Shown one piece after another: positions 17,744 to 27,674 of a stretch of 64,000 nucleotides of DNA. The notes beneath the pieces are model-generated. The model worked only from the letters and a program-made list of their open reading frames with translations. It was not told the origin of the DNA and did not search any database. The stretch covers positions 3,100,001-3,164,000 of the forward strand of contig NZ_VFMN01000001.1 of the NCBI RefSeq assembly GCF_006715055.1. Reading direction: 5' to 3'. Source of the stretch: Lapillicoccus jejuensis (GTDB taxonomy: Bacteria > Actinomycetota > Actinomycetes > Actinomycetales > Dermatophilaceae). The translations under genes were made by a program, and so were the position numbers. The first letter of the stretch is position 1; the number at the start of each line of letters is the position of its first letter.

Positions 17744-19597
17744 TCAGCGCGGGTCGACGACCGCGGCGGCGCCACCCCCGCGACGGGTGGGTTCGGCGGC
17801 CGCGTGCATCGTGCCGTCCTGGCGCAGGACGATCGCCGTGGCCGCCCCGATCTCGGGGGTGGACACGAGCTGGTGACCCATCGCCTGCAGCGCCGTCCCC
17901 ACGGCGCTGTCGAGGAGGGCCGGCTCGGCCTGCTCGGCCCCGTTGCGCGAGCTGAGCCGCGCGGCGGCGATCGCGTCCTTGAGGGACAGACCGCGGTCGA
18001 GGTACTCCGTGACGACCTGGGCCACGGTCGTGATGATCGTCGCCCCCCCGGGAGAGCCGACCCCCATCACGGGGCGGCCGTCCTGGGTGATGATGGTCGG
18101 GCTCATCGACGAGCGCGGCCGCTTGCCGGGGCCGGGGAGGTTCGGGTCGGGGACGCCGGGCGTGATCGGCACGAAGTCGAAGTCGGTCAGCTCGTTGTTG
18201 AGCAGGAAGCCGTATCCCGGGACGGTGATGCCCGAGCCGCCGGTCTGCTCGATGGTGAGGGTGTACGACGCCACGTTCCCCCACCGGTCCGCCACGGTCA
18301 GGTGCGTCGTCCCGTGCTCGATGCCGGCCGGGGTCTGCGCCGCCGTGGTCGGCGTGCACGAGGAGGAGCCGTCGGGCTGCCCGAAGGGGAGTGGGCGGGC
18401 GTGGGCCGTCATCGGGTCGAACAGCTGGCAGGCGCGCTCGTTCGCGAACGGCTGGGACAGCAGGGCCTGCGTCGGCACGTCCGGGACGCTGCCCACCCAG
18501 CGGTTGCGGTCGGCGAAGGCGGTGGCCGTCGCCTCGCTGAAGCGGTGCAGGTACTGCACCTCGTCGACCTTCGACAGCGGCGTGCCGGTCTGCCGGTCGT
18601 AGGCCTCGAGCAGGTTGAGGGTCTCGCCGACGGCGATGCCACCGGAGGACGGGACCGGCATGCCCCAGACGTCCAGGCCCCGGTACGTCGTGCGCGTGGG
18701 CGCGAGCACGCGGGCGTCGTACGCCGCCAGGTCGCCCATCGTCAGCTGGCCCGGGTAGACGGTGCTGCCGTCGGTGGTGACCGGGTGCTGCGCGGTGGCG
18801 ACGACGGCCTGACCCATCGCCCCGTGGTAGAGGGTGTCGACGCCCAGGGTCCGCAGCGCGTGATAGGCGTTGGCCATCTGCGGGTTGCGGAAGACCGAGC
18901 CGACCGCCGGGGCGCTCCCACCGGGGAGGAAGACCGAGGCCGTGGCGGGGAACCCGGCGAAGCGGGCGGCGTTGTCGAGGGTCTGCTGCCGGTAGGTGTC
19001 GTCGACGACGAAGCCGCGTCGGGCGACCTCCTCGGCCGGGGCGAGCAGCTGCGACAACGGCCTGGTGCCGTACCGGCGGGCCGTGAGGTCCCACAGCGCG
19101 GGGGTGCCGGGAACGCCGACCGACAGGCCCGACGTCACGGTGGTGAAGAAGTCGAGCGGGGTGCCGTCGGGCTTGGTGAAGGTCCGCGAGGTGAAGGTCG
19201 CCGGTGCCGCCTCGCGGCTGTCGACGGTGGTGACCTTCGTGGTCTTCGCGTCGTAGTAGACGAGGAACCCTCCGCCGCCGATCCCCGAGGAGAACGGCTC
19301 GGTGACGCCGAGGACGGCGGCCGTCGCGACGGCCGCGTCGGCGGCGTTGCCGCCCGCCTCCAGGACCTTCAGACCCTCCATGGTCGCCACCGGGTCGACC
19401 GACGCGACCGCGCCCCCCGTGCCCACCGCGGTGGCGTTGCGCGGGGCCGTCACGGGTCCGCGACCGGCGGCGCTCGAGACCGCGGCACCCGAGGACGCCG
19501 CACCCGGGGGAGCGCCGGACGCCGCGGCGGCGCTCCCGGCCACCGCCGGGACGAGCATGGCGGCGACGAGGCCGGCGGTCAGGGCGGGACGCGTCAT
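17744..19597 (-). CDS. ggt: Secreted gamma-glutamyltransferase
   Basis: 617-aa exported gamma-glutamyltranspeptidase, an autoprocessing Ntn hydrolase that cleaves or transfers gamma-glutamyl groups. A signal peptide (about 1-26, hydrophobic core LTAGLVAAMLVPAVAG) is followed by an Ala/Gly/Ser-rich linker. GGNAADAAVATAAVLGV and SSGIGGGGFL are large-subunit motifs. Self-cleavage should occur before T430 in EHGTTHLTV, which starts the small subunit. The ATG at 19597 has GGAGG nine bases upstream. It is a single transcription unit, downstream of the csbD hairpins. Substrates could include glutathione-like or poly-gamma-glutamyl compounds; a link to the nearby egt genes is not shown. Confidence 0.93.
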   Translation of the reverse strand: MTRPALTAGLVAAMLVPAVAGSAAAASGAPPGAASSGAAVSSAAGRGPVTAPRNATAVGTGGAVASVDPVATMEGLKVLEAGGNAADAAVATAAVLGVTEPFSSGIGGGGFLVYYDAKTTKVTTVDSREAAPATFTSRTFTKPDGTPLDFFTTVTSGLSVGVPGTPALWDLTARRYGTRPLSQLLAPAEEVARRGFVVDDTYRQQTLDNAARFAGFPATASVFLPGGSAPAVGSVFRNPQMANAYHALRTLGVDTLYHGAMGQAVVATAQHPVTTDGSTVYPGQLTMGDLAAYDARVLAPTRTTYRGLDVWGMPVPSSGGIAVGETLNLLEAYDRQTGTPLSKVDEVQYLHRFSEATATAFADRNRWVGSVPDVPTQALLSQPFANERACQLFDPMTAHARPLPFGQPDGSSSCTPTTAAQTPAGIEHGTTHLTVADRWGNVASYTLTIEQTGGSGITVPGYGFLLNNELTDFDFVPITPGVPDPNLPGPGKRPRSSMSPTIITQDGRPVMGVGSPGGATIITTVAQVVTEYLDRGLSLKDAIAAARLSSRNGAEQAEPALLDSAVGTALQAMGHQLVSTPEIGAATAIVLRQDGTMHAAAEPTRRGGGAAAVVDPR

Positions 19598-19647
19598 GGC
19601 GGGTTCCTCCGGTCGGGTCCTCGCGACGCTAGACCCGCGGCGCGCCC

Positions 19648-19700
19648 GTCGCACCCGGAGAGGGGCCGGGCCCGAAGGCCCGGCCCCTCTGGGGTGCGAC
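19648..19700 (-). terminator. Long hairpin downstream of csbD-like gene (distal of two)
   Basis: Arms 19648-19671 and 19678-19700 pair almost throughout (one bulged base in a 23-24 bp stem) around a six-base loop. It lies between the csbD-like gene and ggt, both on the minus strand. Confidence 0.75.
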
Positions 19701-19733
19701 GGGTGGCACTGCAGGTGCTCGCCGCACCCGTGG

Positions 19734-19782
19734 CCGTCACCGGTCGGGAGGGGCTCGGGGGATCCGTCCCGACCGGTGACGG
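19734..19782 (-). terminator. Hairpin downstream of csbD-like gene (proximal of two)
   Basis: Perfect 16-bp arms 19734-19749 and 19767-19782 with a 17-base loop. With the next hairpin it forms a tandem stop for the asp23-csbD transcript. Confidence 0.65.
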
Positions 19783-19798
19783 CGGTCTGGTGGGCTGC

Positions 19799-19972
19799 TC
19801 AGCCCTTGACGACGTCCTTGACGTCCTCGCCGGTCTGCTTGGCGTTCGCCTTGGTCTGCTCGGCCTTGCCCTCCGCCTCGAGGCGCTCGTTGTCGGTCAG
19901 CTTGCCGACCGTCTCCTTGGCCTTGCCGGCCGCCTCGTCGACGGCGTTGTTGGCCTTGTCCATGAGACCCAT
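19799..19972 (-). CDS. CsbD family stress protein
   Basis: 57-aa hydrophilic, lysine- and glutamate-rich protein starting MGLMDKANNAVDEAAGKAKE and ending in VKDVVKG; this is the CsbD pattern of short, alpha-helical general-stress proteins with no known catalytic role. AAGGAG lies eight bases before the ATG. It starts 67 bases after the asp23-like gene on the same strand, so the two are probably co-transcribed as a stress pair. It is followed by two strong hairpins. Confidence 0.9.
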   Translation of the reverse strand: MGLMDKANNAVDEAAGKAKETVGKLTDNERLEAEGKAEQTKANAKQTGEDVKDVVKG

Positions 19973-20039
19973 GGTCGTTCTCCTTCGTTGTCGCGGATCA
20001 GGTTGACCGGTGATCAGGTTCCGGAAAAGCAGGTGGTGC

Positions 20040-20531
20040 TCAGGCGACGCGCGGCTCGGTCGGCTCCTGCTCGGCCCTGTCCTTGCTCAGCTCGCGGGCG
20101 GCGGCGGTGGCCGGGGCGTCGTCGTCCTCGATGTGCACGTCGGACACGGCGATGTTGACCTCGGTGACCTGCAGGCCGGTCATCCGCTCGACGGAGGCGA
20201 TGACGTTGCGACGGATGCCGGAGGCCAGGTCGGCGATACCGACGCCGTACTCGGCGATGATCGTCAGGTCCACCGCAGCCTGCTTCTCGCCCACCTCGAC
20301 CGAGACACCCTGGGAGAGGTTGGTCGAGCCGACCGGGATGCGCTCGCGCAGCAGGCCCACGGCGCGCTGGACGTTGCCGCCCAGGTCGTAGACCCCGTCG
20401 ACCTCGCGGGTGGCGATGCCGGCGATCTTCGACACGACGGTGTCGGCGATCGTGGTCTTGCCCTTCTCACCGGAGGTCGGGGCCACGGTGGTCGAGCCGG
20501 TGGTGTGCGGGGTGGTCGTGGAGACGCTCAT
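20040..20531 (-). CDS. Asp23/Gls24 family envelope stress protein
   Basis: 163-aa Asp23 (DUF322) protein. The core shows KTTIADTVVSKIAGIATREV, GVYDLGGN, VEVGEKQAAVDLTIIAEYGV and VTEVNIAVSDVHI, the usual domain. The N-terminal 25 residues are Ser/Thr/Gly-rich and the C-terminal tail is acidic. AAAGGA lies upstream of the ATG. In Firmicutes the founding member coats the membrane and responds to alkaline stress; the actinobacterial role is not well known. It pairs with the csbD-like gene. Confidence 0.9.
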   Translation of the reverse strand: MSVSTTTPHTTGSTTVAPTSGEKGKTTIADTVVSKIAGIATREVDGVYDLGGNVQRAVGLLRERIPVGSTNLSQGVSVEVGEKQAAVDLTIIAEYGVGIADLASGIRRNVIASVERMTGLQVTEVNIAVSDVHIEDDDAPATAAARELSKDRAEQEPTEPRVA

Positions 20532-20829
20532 GGGTTCGTCCTTTCCTCGGCGGCTTCGTGCTGGCACCCAGTAGGTCGGGACGAGGACGGCGATCCTCAC
20601 GGTCGGCCGGCACTTTCCTGGTGTGAACAGGGTCACGCCGCGACGCCCCGCCTGTGACGTCCCACCCGCCCCAGGGGCCCCGTACGTCGCTCGCACCACC
20701 GGCCCCCTGCGCCTCCCGGGGGGCGTGCCCCGCCGCGGGTAGGGTGGCGCGCGATCCACCCAGGGTCCGCCGGCCGCCCGACCACCTCGCCCGCCGCCGG
20801 CCCGCCCCCGCCCGGAAGGCCCCGTCACC
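20532..20829. other. Divergent intergenic region between asp23-like gene and smc
   Basis: 298 bases with no supported gene. It holds the start region of the minus-strand stress operon and a TAGGGT box for smc at 20740-20745. No terminator or RNA gene is apparent. Confidence 0.6.
20740..20745 (+). promoter_or_regulatory. Possible -10 box TAGGGT for smc
   Basis: TAGGGT fits TAnnnT and would start an mRNA about 78 bases before the smc GTG. No clear -35 or ribosome-binding site is seen. Confidence 0.4.
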
Positions 20830-23800
20830 GTGTACGTCAAGAGCCTGACGCTCAAGGGATTCAAGTCCTTCGCGTCCGCGACCTCGATGCGGCTGGAGCC
20901 GGGCATCACCTGCATCGTCGGGCCGAACGGCTCGGGCAAGTCCAACGTCGTCGACGCGCTGGCCTGGGTGATGGGGGAGCAGGGCGCCAAGAGCTTGCGC
21001 GGCGGCAAGATGGAGGACGTCATCTTCGCCGGGACGGCGGGGCGTGCCCCCCTCGGCCGCGCCGAGGTCACGCTGACCATCGACAACACCGACGGCGCGC
21101 TGCCGATCGACTACACCGAGGTGACGATCTCGCGGACGATGTTCCGCAACGGTGGCTCGGACTACGCCATCAACGGCACCAGCTGCCGGCTGCTCGACGT
21201 GCAGGAGCTGCTCTCCGACAGCGGGATCGGCCGCGAGATGCACGTCATCGTCGGCCAGGGCCAGCTCGACACGGTCCTGCGGGCCACGCCCGAGGAGCGC
21301 CGCGGTTTCATCGAGGAGGCGGCCGGGGTCCTCAAGCACCGCAAGCGCAAGGAGCGGGCGCTGCGCAAGCTCGAGGCGATGGAGGCCAACCTCACCCGGG
21401 TCAACGACCTCACCACCGAGATCCGCCGCCAGCTCGGCCCGCTCGGCCGGCAGGCCGAGACCGCGCGCCGGGCCGCCGTCGTCCAGGCCGACGTCCGCGA
21501 CGCCCGCCTTCGTCTGCTGGCCGACGACCTCGTCCAGCTGAGCTCCACCCTCGAGCAGGAGGTCGCCGACGAGACCGCGCTGCTCGCGCGCCGGGCCGAG
21601 GTCGAGGAGGCCATCGCCGACCTGGCCGGCCGTCTGGCCCACCTCGAGGCGGAGGCCGAGGAGGCCCGCCCCGAGCTGTCCCGGGCCCAGGAGCGCTTCG
21701 TCGGCCTCTCCCGCCTCACCGAGCGGCTGGCCTCCACCCGCAACGTCGCCACCGACCGGGTGCGCCTGCTGTCGCAGGATGACGGCGCCGATGCCACCGA
21801 CCCGGGCCGCGACCCCGACGCCCTGCGGGCCCAGGCCGCCGACCTGCGCGAGCAGCACGCCGTCCTCACCGACGAGATCGCCGCCGCGCAGGAGACGCTG
21901 CAGGCCGCCGTCACGGCCAAGGCCGACGCGGAGAGGGCGTACGCCGCCGAGCAGCAGCGCCTCGCGCGGGTCGCCCGCGCCGTCGCCGACCGCCGCGAGG
22001 GCCTGGCCCGCCTCCAGGGCCAGGTCGGCGCCAAGGCCTCGCGGATCGAGGCCGGGGAGGCCGAGATCGAGCGGCTGCGCGGCTCCGCCGGGGCGGCCAC
22101 CACGCGGGCCGCCGAGGCCGAGCGCGAGTTCGCCGCCCTCGAGGCGACGATCGCGGTCGACGAGGAGGGCGAGGAGGGCCTCGACGAGGCCTACGAGCGC
22201 GCCGCGGCCGAGCACGAGCGGCTCGAGGCGGAGGTCGACGCGCAGCGCGACGCCGAGCGGGCGGCCGACCGCGACCGCCAGTCCGGCACCGCCCGCGTGG
22301 AGGCGCTCGAGCTGAGCCTGCGCCGCAAGGACGGCGCCGCGGCGCTGCTGGCCGCCGGCGACGAGGCCCACGCGGTCTCCGGGTCGGTCGCCGCCCTGCT
22401 CCAGGTCGACGACGGTCACGAGGCGGCGCTGGCCGCCGCCCTCGGCTGGGCCGCCGACGCCCTCGCCGTCGGCACGGTCGACGGCGCGGTGGCCGCCCTC
22501 GCGACCCTGCGCCGGGAGGACGCCGGCCGGGCCGCCCTGCTGGTCGGGGCCACCGCCCGTCCCGTCGACCCCACCGGCTGGCCCGCCCTGCCCGCCGGCG
22601 CCCGCTGGGCGCGCGACGTCGTCCGCTGCCCCGACGACCTGCGGCCGGCCGTCGAGGTGCTGCTGGAGCGGGTCGCCCTCGTCGCCGACACCCAGGAGGC
22701 GGCCCGCCTCTGCGAGCAGGGCGTCATCGGGGTCACCCCCGAGGGCGACGTCGTCGCCCCGGGCTGGGTGCGCGGTGGCTCGTCGGCCGCGCCGAGCCTC
22801 CTGGAGATCCAGTCCGCGCTCGACGCCGCCCGCGAGCAGGTCGCCGAGGCCACCGCCCGCGGCGAGCAGGCCCGCTTCGCCCTCGCCGCCGCCCAGGCCC
22901 GGGCCACCGAGGCCGCCACGGCCGTCGAGGCCGCCCTCGAGCGGTTGCACGACTCCGACGCGCGGATGTCCGCCGTCGCCGAGCGCCTCGGCAGCCTCGG
23001 CTCCGCCGCCCGTACGGCGCGCGCCGAGGCCGAGCGCGCCCAGGCCGCCATCACCGCGGCGGAGGCCACGCTGGCGACCAACCGCGCGGAGCACGACGAG
23101 CTGCGCGCCCGCCTCGAGGCGGCCGCCGAGCAGGGCGACGAGGCCGAGAGCGCCGACCCGGCCGAGCGGGACCGGCTCGACGCCGCGGCCACGGCCGCCC
23201 GCACCCACGAGATGGAGGTCCGGCTCGGGCTGCGCACCCGCGAGGAGCGCGCCCGCGCGCTCGCCGACCGCGCGACCTCGCTGGAGACCTCGGCCCAGGC
23301 CGAGCTCGTCGCCCGCGAGCGACAGGCGGCGCGGCTCGAGCGGCGCCGTCGCGAGGCCCAGGTGGCCGAGGCGGTGCGGGTCGCGGCGACGTACGCCGTC
23401 CAGCAGCTCTCGGTCGCTGCGGAGCGGGCCGACACCCTGCGGCAGCGGGCCGAGGCCCAGCGCACTGAGCGCGAGAGCGAGCTGGCCGTCGTGCGGCGAG
23501 CGCTCGCCGCCCAGCAGGAGGAGCTGCGGCTGCTCACCGACACCGCCCACCGCGACGAGGTCGCCCGCACGCAGCAGCGGCTGCGGATCGAGCAGCTGCA
23601 GACGCGGGCGGTCGAGGAGCTCGGCGTCGACCCCGAGGTCCTCGTCGACGAGTTCGGCCCCGACCGTCCGATCCCGGTGGTCGTCGACCCGCACGCGCCG
23701 CAGGACGAGCGGCGCGCCGCCGAGGAGGCGCCGCCGCGGCCGTTCGTGCGCGAGGAGCAGGAGAAGCGGCTGCGGTCGGCCGAGCGGAAGCTCGGCGCGC

Positions 23801-24426
23801 TGGGGCGGATCAACCCGTTGGCGCTGGAGGAGTTCGCGGCGCTCGAGGAGCGGCACACCTTCCTCACCACCCAGCTCGAGGACCTGCGCTCGTCCAAGCG
23901 CGACCTGCTCGACATCGTCAAGGAGGTCGACGAACGCGTCGAGCAGGTCTTCGCCGAGGCGTTCCGCGACACCGCCGAGCAGTTCGAGCAGGTCTTCGGG
24001 AGGCTCTTCCCCGGTGGCGAGGGCCGGCTCGTCCTCACCGACCCGAGCGACATGCTCACCACGGGTCTCGAGGTCGAGGCCCGGCCGCCGGGCAAGAAGA
24101 TCAAGCGGCTGTCGCTGCTGTCCGGTGGCGAGCGGTCGCTCGTCGCGGTGGCGCTGCTCGTGTCGATCTTCAAGGCCCGGCCGTCGCCGTTCTACATCAT
24201 GGACGAGGTCGAGGCGGCGCTCGACGACGCCAACCTCGGCCGGCTCATCACCCTCTTCGAGGAGCTGCGCGGCAGCAGCCAGCTCATCGTCATCACCCAC
24301 CAGAAGAAGACGATGGAGATCGCGGACGCCCTGTACGGCGTGACGATGCGCGGCGACGGCGTGACGACGGTCGTCTCGCAGCGGATGCGCGACGTGCAGG
24401 ACCCGGCGGTGGCGCAGCCGGCCTGA
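20830..24426 (+). CDS. smc: Chromosome segregation ATPase SMC
   Basis: 1198-aa structural maintenance of chromosomes protein, the ATPase core of the Smc-ScpAB condensin that organises and segregates the chromosome. Walker A GPNGSGKS at residues 32-39, then two long coiled coils rich in Glu/Ala/Arg, a hinge around residues 500-660 ([20 protein letters not shown]), signature LLSGGERSL and Walker [14 protein letters not shown] near the C-terminus. The GTG start gives the family N-terminus [14 protein letters not shown]. ScpA and ScpB are not in the window. Confidence 0.97.
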   Translation: MYVKSLTLKGFKSFASATSMRLEPGITCIVGPNGSGKSNVVDALAWVMGEQGAKSLRGGKMEDVIFAGTAGRAPLGRAEVTLTIDNTDGALPIDYTEVTISRTMFRNGGSDYAINGTSCRLLDVQELLSDSGIGREMHVIVGQGQLDTVLRATPEERRGFIEEAAGVLKHRKRKERALRKLEAMEANLTRVNDLTTEIRRQLGPLGRQAETARRAAVVQADVRDARLRLLADDLVQLSSTLEQEVADETALLARRAEVEEAIADLAGRLAHLEAEAEEARPELSRAQERFVGLSRLTERLASTRNVATDRVRLLSQDDGADATDPGRDPDALRAQAADLREQHAVLTDEIAAAQETLQAAVTAKADAERAYAAEQQRLARVARAVADRREGLARLQGQVGAKASRIEAGEAEIERLRGSAGAATTRAAEAEREFAALEATIAVDEEGEEGLDEAYERAAAEHERLEAEVDAQRDAERAADRDRQSGTARVEALELSLRRKDGAAALLAAGDEAHAVSGSVAALLQVDDGHEAALAAALGWAADALAVGTVDGAVAALATLRREDAGRAALLVGATARPVDPTGWPALPAGARWARDVVRCPDDLRPAVEVLLERVALVADTQEAARLCEQGVIGVTPEGDVVAPGWVRGGSSAAPSLLEIQSALDAAREQVAEATARGEQARFALAAAQARATEAATAVEAALERLHDSDARMSAVAERLGSLGSAARTARAEAERAQAAITAAEATLATNRAEHDELRARLEAAAEQGDEAESADPAERDRLDAAATAARTHEMEVRLGLRTREERARALADRATSLETSAQAELVARERQAARLERRRREAQVAEAVRVAATYAVQQLSVAAERADTLRQRAEAQRTERESELAVVRRALAAQQEELRLLTDTAHRDEVARTQQRLRIEQLQTRAVEELGVDPEVLVDEFGPDRPIPVVVDPHAPQDERRAAEEAPPRPFVREEQEKRLRSAERKLGALGRINPLALEEFAALEERHTFLTTQLEDLRSSKRDLLDIVKEVDERVEQVFAEAFRDTAEQFEQVFGRLFPGGEGRLVLTDPSDMLTTGLEVEARPPGKKIKRLSLLSGGERSLVAVALLVSIFKARPSPFYIMDEVEAALDDANLGRLITLFEELRGSSQLIVITHQKKTMEIADALYGVTMRGDGVTTVVSQRMRDVQDPAVAQPA

Positions 24427-24521
24427 GTCCCGGACCGGTGGCGGTCGAACGGTCACATGGGGCCTGGGACGGCCGATGGGACGGACGTCCCGCCGTCCAC
24501 CTCACCAAGGACCCGCGTACC

Positions 24522-26138
24522 GTGCGTCGCACCCTCACCGACCTGCCCATCGGCCGCCGCCTCGGCGTCGCCTTCACCGTCATCGTGCTCCTGCTCGCCG
24601 TCGTGGCTGCCGCGGGCCTGACCGGCTCGTCCGCCCAGCGCACCGTGGCCGAGGACACCGCCGGCCTGCACGCGGTGCGCGACGTCGTCCTCGAGCTGCG
24701 CTACCTCGACGCCGACGTCAGCGGGTGGCAGGGCTACATCTACACCGAGGCCGTCGTCGAGGGGTCCGCCAAGGCGGTCCGCCCCGACGACTACAACATC
24801 ACCGGGCTGAACGAGTCGCGGGCCAAGGGCTTCGAGCTCATCAAGGACCTCGGTGGGCGGGCGCTCGACCCGCAGGAGCAGGCCGTCCTCGCGACCATCG
24901 GGAAGCAGTGGACCGACTACTTCGTCGTCACCGACCGCATGCTCGCCCTCATCAAGGAGGCGACGCCCGCGTCGATGGCCAAGGCCTACGACATCCTCAA
25001 CAACGACCTGGACACCGCCTGGAGCGCCCTGCTCGACTCCACCTCGTCCCTGCAGAAGCTCGTCGAGGCCCGGATCGCGGTCCTCGACCGGGAGGCGTCG
25101 GCGGCGTCCGGGCGCTCGCGGGTCATGGTGCTCGGCGCCGGGGCTCTCGCTGCGCTGCTGGCGCTGTTCCTCGGGGTCGGGACCACCCGCTCCGTCGTGC
25201 GCCCGCTGCGCCGGTGCGTGGGCGCGCTCGAGGCGATGGCCCGCGGCGACCTCACCGCGGACCCGCAGGTCGAGCGCGGCGATGAGGTCGGCCAGCTGGC
25301 CCGGGCACTCGGGACCGCCCAGGGCTCCCTGCGCTGCATCCTCGCGCGGGTCGTCGACACGGCCGACCGGGTGGCGGCCGAGGCCGCCGAGCTGTCCGGG
25401 GCCAACGTGCAGGTGACGGCGACGTCGGCCGAGACCAGCGCACGCGCCGACGTCGTGGCCACGGCGGCCGCGCAGGTGAGCGAGAACGTCCGCGCGGTGG
25501 CCACGGGCACCGACCAGCTGGGCAGCGCCATGACCGACATCGCGCACATCGCCCAGGAGGCGGCCCAGGTCGCGGGCGAGGCCACCGAGGTGGCGGCGAC
25601 GACCAACGAGACGGTCGTCCGCCTGGGCGAGAGCTCGGCCGAGATCGGCGACGTCGTCAAGGTCATCACCTCGATCGCGGAGCAGACCAACCTGCTGGCC
25701 CTCAACGCGACCATCGAGGCCGCGCGGGCCGGCGAGGCGGGCAAGGGCTTCGCCGTCGTCGCGGCCGAGGTGAAGGAGCTCGCCCGGGAGACCGCCCGGG
25801 CCACCGAGGACATCGCGCGACGGGTGCAGACGATCCAGGGCGACACCTCCGGCGCGGTCGCCGCCATCGGGCGGATCGCGACCATCATCGCGACCATCAA
25901 CGACACCCAGCTGAGCATCACCTCGGCCCTCGACGAGCACACGGGCACCAGCCAGGCCATGTCCGTCGGCGTGCAGGAGGCGGCCCGCGGCAGCAGCGAG
26001 ATCGCCGAGACCTCGGACGGCCTGGCCGTCTCGGCGGTCGAGAGCACGCAGGTGCTGGCGCGGATGGGCGGCTCGGTGGAGCGGATGGGCCGGTTGGGGG
26101 AGGAGCTGCGCAGCGAGGTGGCGACCTTCACCTACTGA
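24522..26138 (+). CDS. Methyl-accepting chemotaxis protein
   Basis: 538-aa chemoreceptor. Cytoplasmic start, membrane helix 1 (about 15-34), an extracellular four-helix-type sensor region (about 35-200), helix 2 (201-221), HAMP, then the signalling coiled coil with the highly conserved tip [20 protein letters not shown]. The GTG at 24522 has AAGGA ten bases upstream; an earlier in-frame ATG at 24438 would add 28 non-conserved residues. It sits between smc and ftsY with no che genes or flagellar genes in the window. Ligand unknown; its kinase partner must be encoded elsewhere. Confidence 0.92.
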   Translation: MRRTLTDLPIGRRLGVAFTVIVLLLAVVAAAGLTGSSAQRTVAEDTAGLHAVRDVVLELRYLDADVSGWQGYIYTEAVVEGSAKAVRPDDYNITGLNESRAKGFELIKDLGGRALDPQEQAVLATIGKQWTDYFVVTDRMLALIKEATPASMAKAYDILNNDLDTAWSALLDSTSSLQKLVEARIAVLDREASAASGRSRVMVLGAGALAALLALFLGVGTTRSVVRPLRRCVGALEAMARGDLTADPQVERGDEVGQLARALGTAQGSLRCILARVVDTADRVAAEAAELSGANVQVTATSAETSARADVVATAAAQVSENVRAVATGTDQLGSAMTDIAHIAQEAAQVAGEATEVAATTNETVVRLGESSAEIGDVVKVITSIAEQTNLLALNATIEAARAGEAGKGFAVVAAEVKELARETARATEDIARRVQTIQGDTSGAVAAIGRIATIIATINDTQLSITSALDEHTGTSQAMSVGVQEAARGSSEIAETSDGLAVSAVESTQVLARMGGSVERMGRLGEELRSEVATFTY

Positions 26139-26145
26139 CCACCCA

Positions 26146-26161
26146 CCGCGCGCCCGCGCGG
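26146..26161 (+). terminator. Short hairpin after the chemoreceptor gene
   Basis: CCGCGC (26146-26151), loop GCCC, GCGCGG (26156-26161). It is GC-rich and has no T-tract. Confidence 0.45.
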
Positions 26162-26192
26162 AGCACGCCGTCCGGTGTGCGAACCTGGACGC

Positions 26193-26387
26193 ATGCTCGC
26201 GCTCGTCATCGCCCTCGTCCTGTGTGTCGCCCTCGGGACCGCGGTGGTCGTGGTCGTGGCGATGCCCGCGCGACGCGAGGGCCGCCAGCTGCTGGGCCCC
26301 GCCGGCGAGCAGGTCGTCGAGCGCGTGCGCGACGTCGCCCACGCCACCCGCGGGCGCACGGCCGACCCCGCCACCCGCGAGGACTGA
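26193..26387 (+). CDS. Small single-pass membrane protein, function unknown
   Basis: 64 aa: MLALVIALVLCVALGTAVVVVVAM forms one membrane segment directly at the N-terminus, followed by a basic then acidic cytoplasmic tail (ARREGRQLL, VVERVRDVAH, PATRED). No known domain is recognised. It lies just upstream of ftsY. Small membrane proteins occur in this place in other actinobacteria, but no role is known. The start is set by the ATG at 26193; no good ribosome-binding site is seen. Confidence 0.55.
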   Translation: MLALVIALVLCVALGTAVVVVVAMPARREGRQLLGPAGEQVVERVRDVAHATRGRTADPATRED

Positions 26388-26439
26388 CCCGGGCCGACCG
26401 GGAGCACCCCGCCGGTCCGGGCCGGGGCCCGGTCCGTGA

Positions 26440-26445
26440 CAGGAT
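26440..26445 (+). promoter_or_regulatory. Possible -10 box CAGGAT for ftsY
   Basis: CAGGAT (nAnnnT) ends eight bases before the GTG at 26453, the same geometry as the other leaderless promoters in the window. It overlaps the alternative ATG at 26444. Confidence 0.35.
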
Positions 26446-26452
26446 GAGGCAC

Positions 26453-27673
26453 GTGCTGGACCAGGTCTGGGAAGTCGTCACCCTCGTCGTCGTCATCGCC
26501 CTCGTGGCGGTGGCCGGAGTCGTCGGGCTCGTCCGCGGGCGCCGTACGGACACCGAGCAGCTGCCGTCGCAGCGGCCCGGCACCACGAGCGTCGAGCCGC
26601 GGCCGCGGGCCGCCGACGACGTCGACGAGCCCGACCGGGGCTCGGTCGCGACCGCCCCCGGCGCGCCCGTCGAGACGCCGCCAGCGACGGTCGACGAGAC
26701 GCAGCTCGTCGAACCCGAGCCCACCCCGCAGGTCGAGCGCCCGGAGTCCGCCCGCGGGCGGCTGGCGCGGCTGCGTGCCCGGCTGGCCCGCAGCAACACC
26801 GCCATCGGGCACGCCCTGCTCGGCCTGCTCTCGCGCGGCTCGCTCGACGAGGAGGCGTGGGAGGAGGTCGAGGACACCCTCATCCAGGCCGACCTCGGCG
26901 TCCAGGCCTCGACCGAGCTGGTCGACCGGCTGCGCACCCGGCTCAAGGTCGACGGCAGCGGCCGCACCGACGAGGACCAGGTGCGCGAGTGGCTGCGCGA
27001 GGACCTGCTCGAGCTCGTCGGGCCCGACCTCGACCGGCGGATCGCCTCCTCCCGGGTCGGGGACCGGCCGGCCGTCATCCTCGTCGTCGGCGTCAACGGC
27101 ACCGGCAAGACGACGACCGTCGGCAAGCTCGCCCGCGTCCTCGTCGCCGAGGACCGCGACGTCGTGCTCGGGGCGGCCGACACCTTCCGCGCCGCCGCCG
27201 CCGACCAGCTGGAGACCTGGGGTGGGCGCGTCGGCGTCCCGACCATCCGCTCCGAGCGCGAGGGCGCCGACCCCGCCGCCGTCGCGTTCGACGCCGTGCA
27301 GGCCGGGGCCGAGATGGAGGCCGACGTCGTCATCCTCGACACCGCCGGCCGGCTGCACAACAAGGTCGGGCTCATGGACGAGCTCGGCAAGATCAAGCGC
27401 GTCGTCGAGAAGAAGAGCCCCATCGACGAGGTCCTGCTCGTCCTCGACGCGACCACCGGGCAGAACGGCATGCGCCAGGCCGAGGTCTTCTCGCAGGCCG
27501 TGGACGTCACCGGCATCGTCCTCACCAAGCTCGACGGGACCGCCAAGGGCGGCATCGTCGTCGCCGTCCAGCGCGCGCTCGGCGTCCCGGTCAAGCTCGT
27601 CGGGCTCGGCGAGGGCCCGGACGACCTCGCGCCGTTCGACCCCAAGGCGTTCGTCGACGCCATCGTCGGCTGA
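26453..27673 (+). CDS. ftsY: Signal recognition particle receptor FtsY
   Basis: 406-aa SRP receptor GTPase that docks ribosome-nascent-chain-SRP complexes at the membrane. N-terminal membrane helix (about 6-27), an acidic Pro/Glu-rich A domain, then the N domain (SNTAIGHALLGLLSRG) and G domain with GVNGTGKTTTVGKLA, AADTFRAAAADQLE, LDTAGRLHNK and LTKLDGTAKGG. The start is GTG 26453 by the CAGGAT spacing; ATG 26444 would add three residues. The GNAT gene follows one base after the stop. It pairs with ffh at 36324. Confidence 0.95.
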   Translation: MLDQVWEVVTLVVVIALVAVAGVVGLVRGRRTDTEQLPSQRPGTTSVEPRPRAADDVDEPDRGSVATAPGAPVETPPATVDETQLVEPEPTPQVERPESARGRLARLRARLARSNTAIGHALLGLLSRGSLDEEAWEEVEDTLIQADLGVQASTELVDRLRTRLKVDGSGRTDEDQVREWLREDLLELVGPDLDRRIASSRVGDRPAVILVVGVNGTGKTTTVGKLARVLVAEDRDVVLGAADTFRAAAADQLETWGGRVGVPTIRSEREGADPAAVAFDAVQAGAEMEADVVILDTAGRLHNKVGLMDELGKIKRVVEKKSPIDEVLLVLDATTGQNGMRQAEVFSQAVDVTGIVLTKLDGTAKGGIVVAVQRALGVPVKLVGLGEGPDDLAPFDPKAFVDAIVG

Positions 27674-27674
27674 G

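Noticed and set aside
15194-20158. A 1,654-codon open frame on the + strand opposite the kinase and ggt genes
   Set aside because: It is antisense to well-supported genes, rich in Arg/Gly/Val/Glu without domains. Long antisense frames are expected at this GC content.
20467-24456. A 1,329-codon open frame on the - strand across smc
   Set aside because: Shadow of smc: Leu/Gly/Arg-rich with no motifs, while the + strand encodes a complete SMC protein.
26444-26453. ATG 26444 as the ftsY start
   Set aside because: Possible, but no ribosome-binding site is seen and the CAGGAT box overlaps it; GTG 26453 has the spacing of the other leaderless genes. Left as an alternative.
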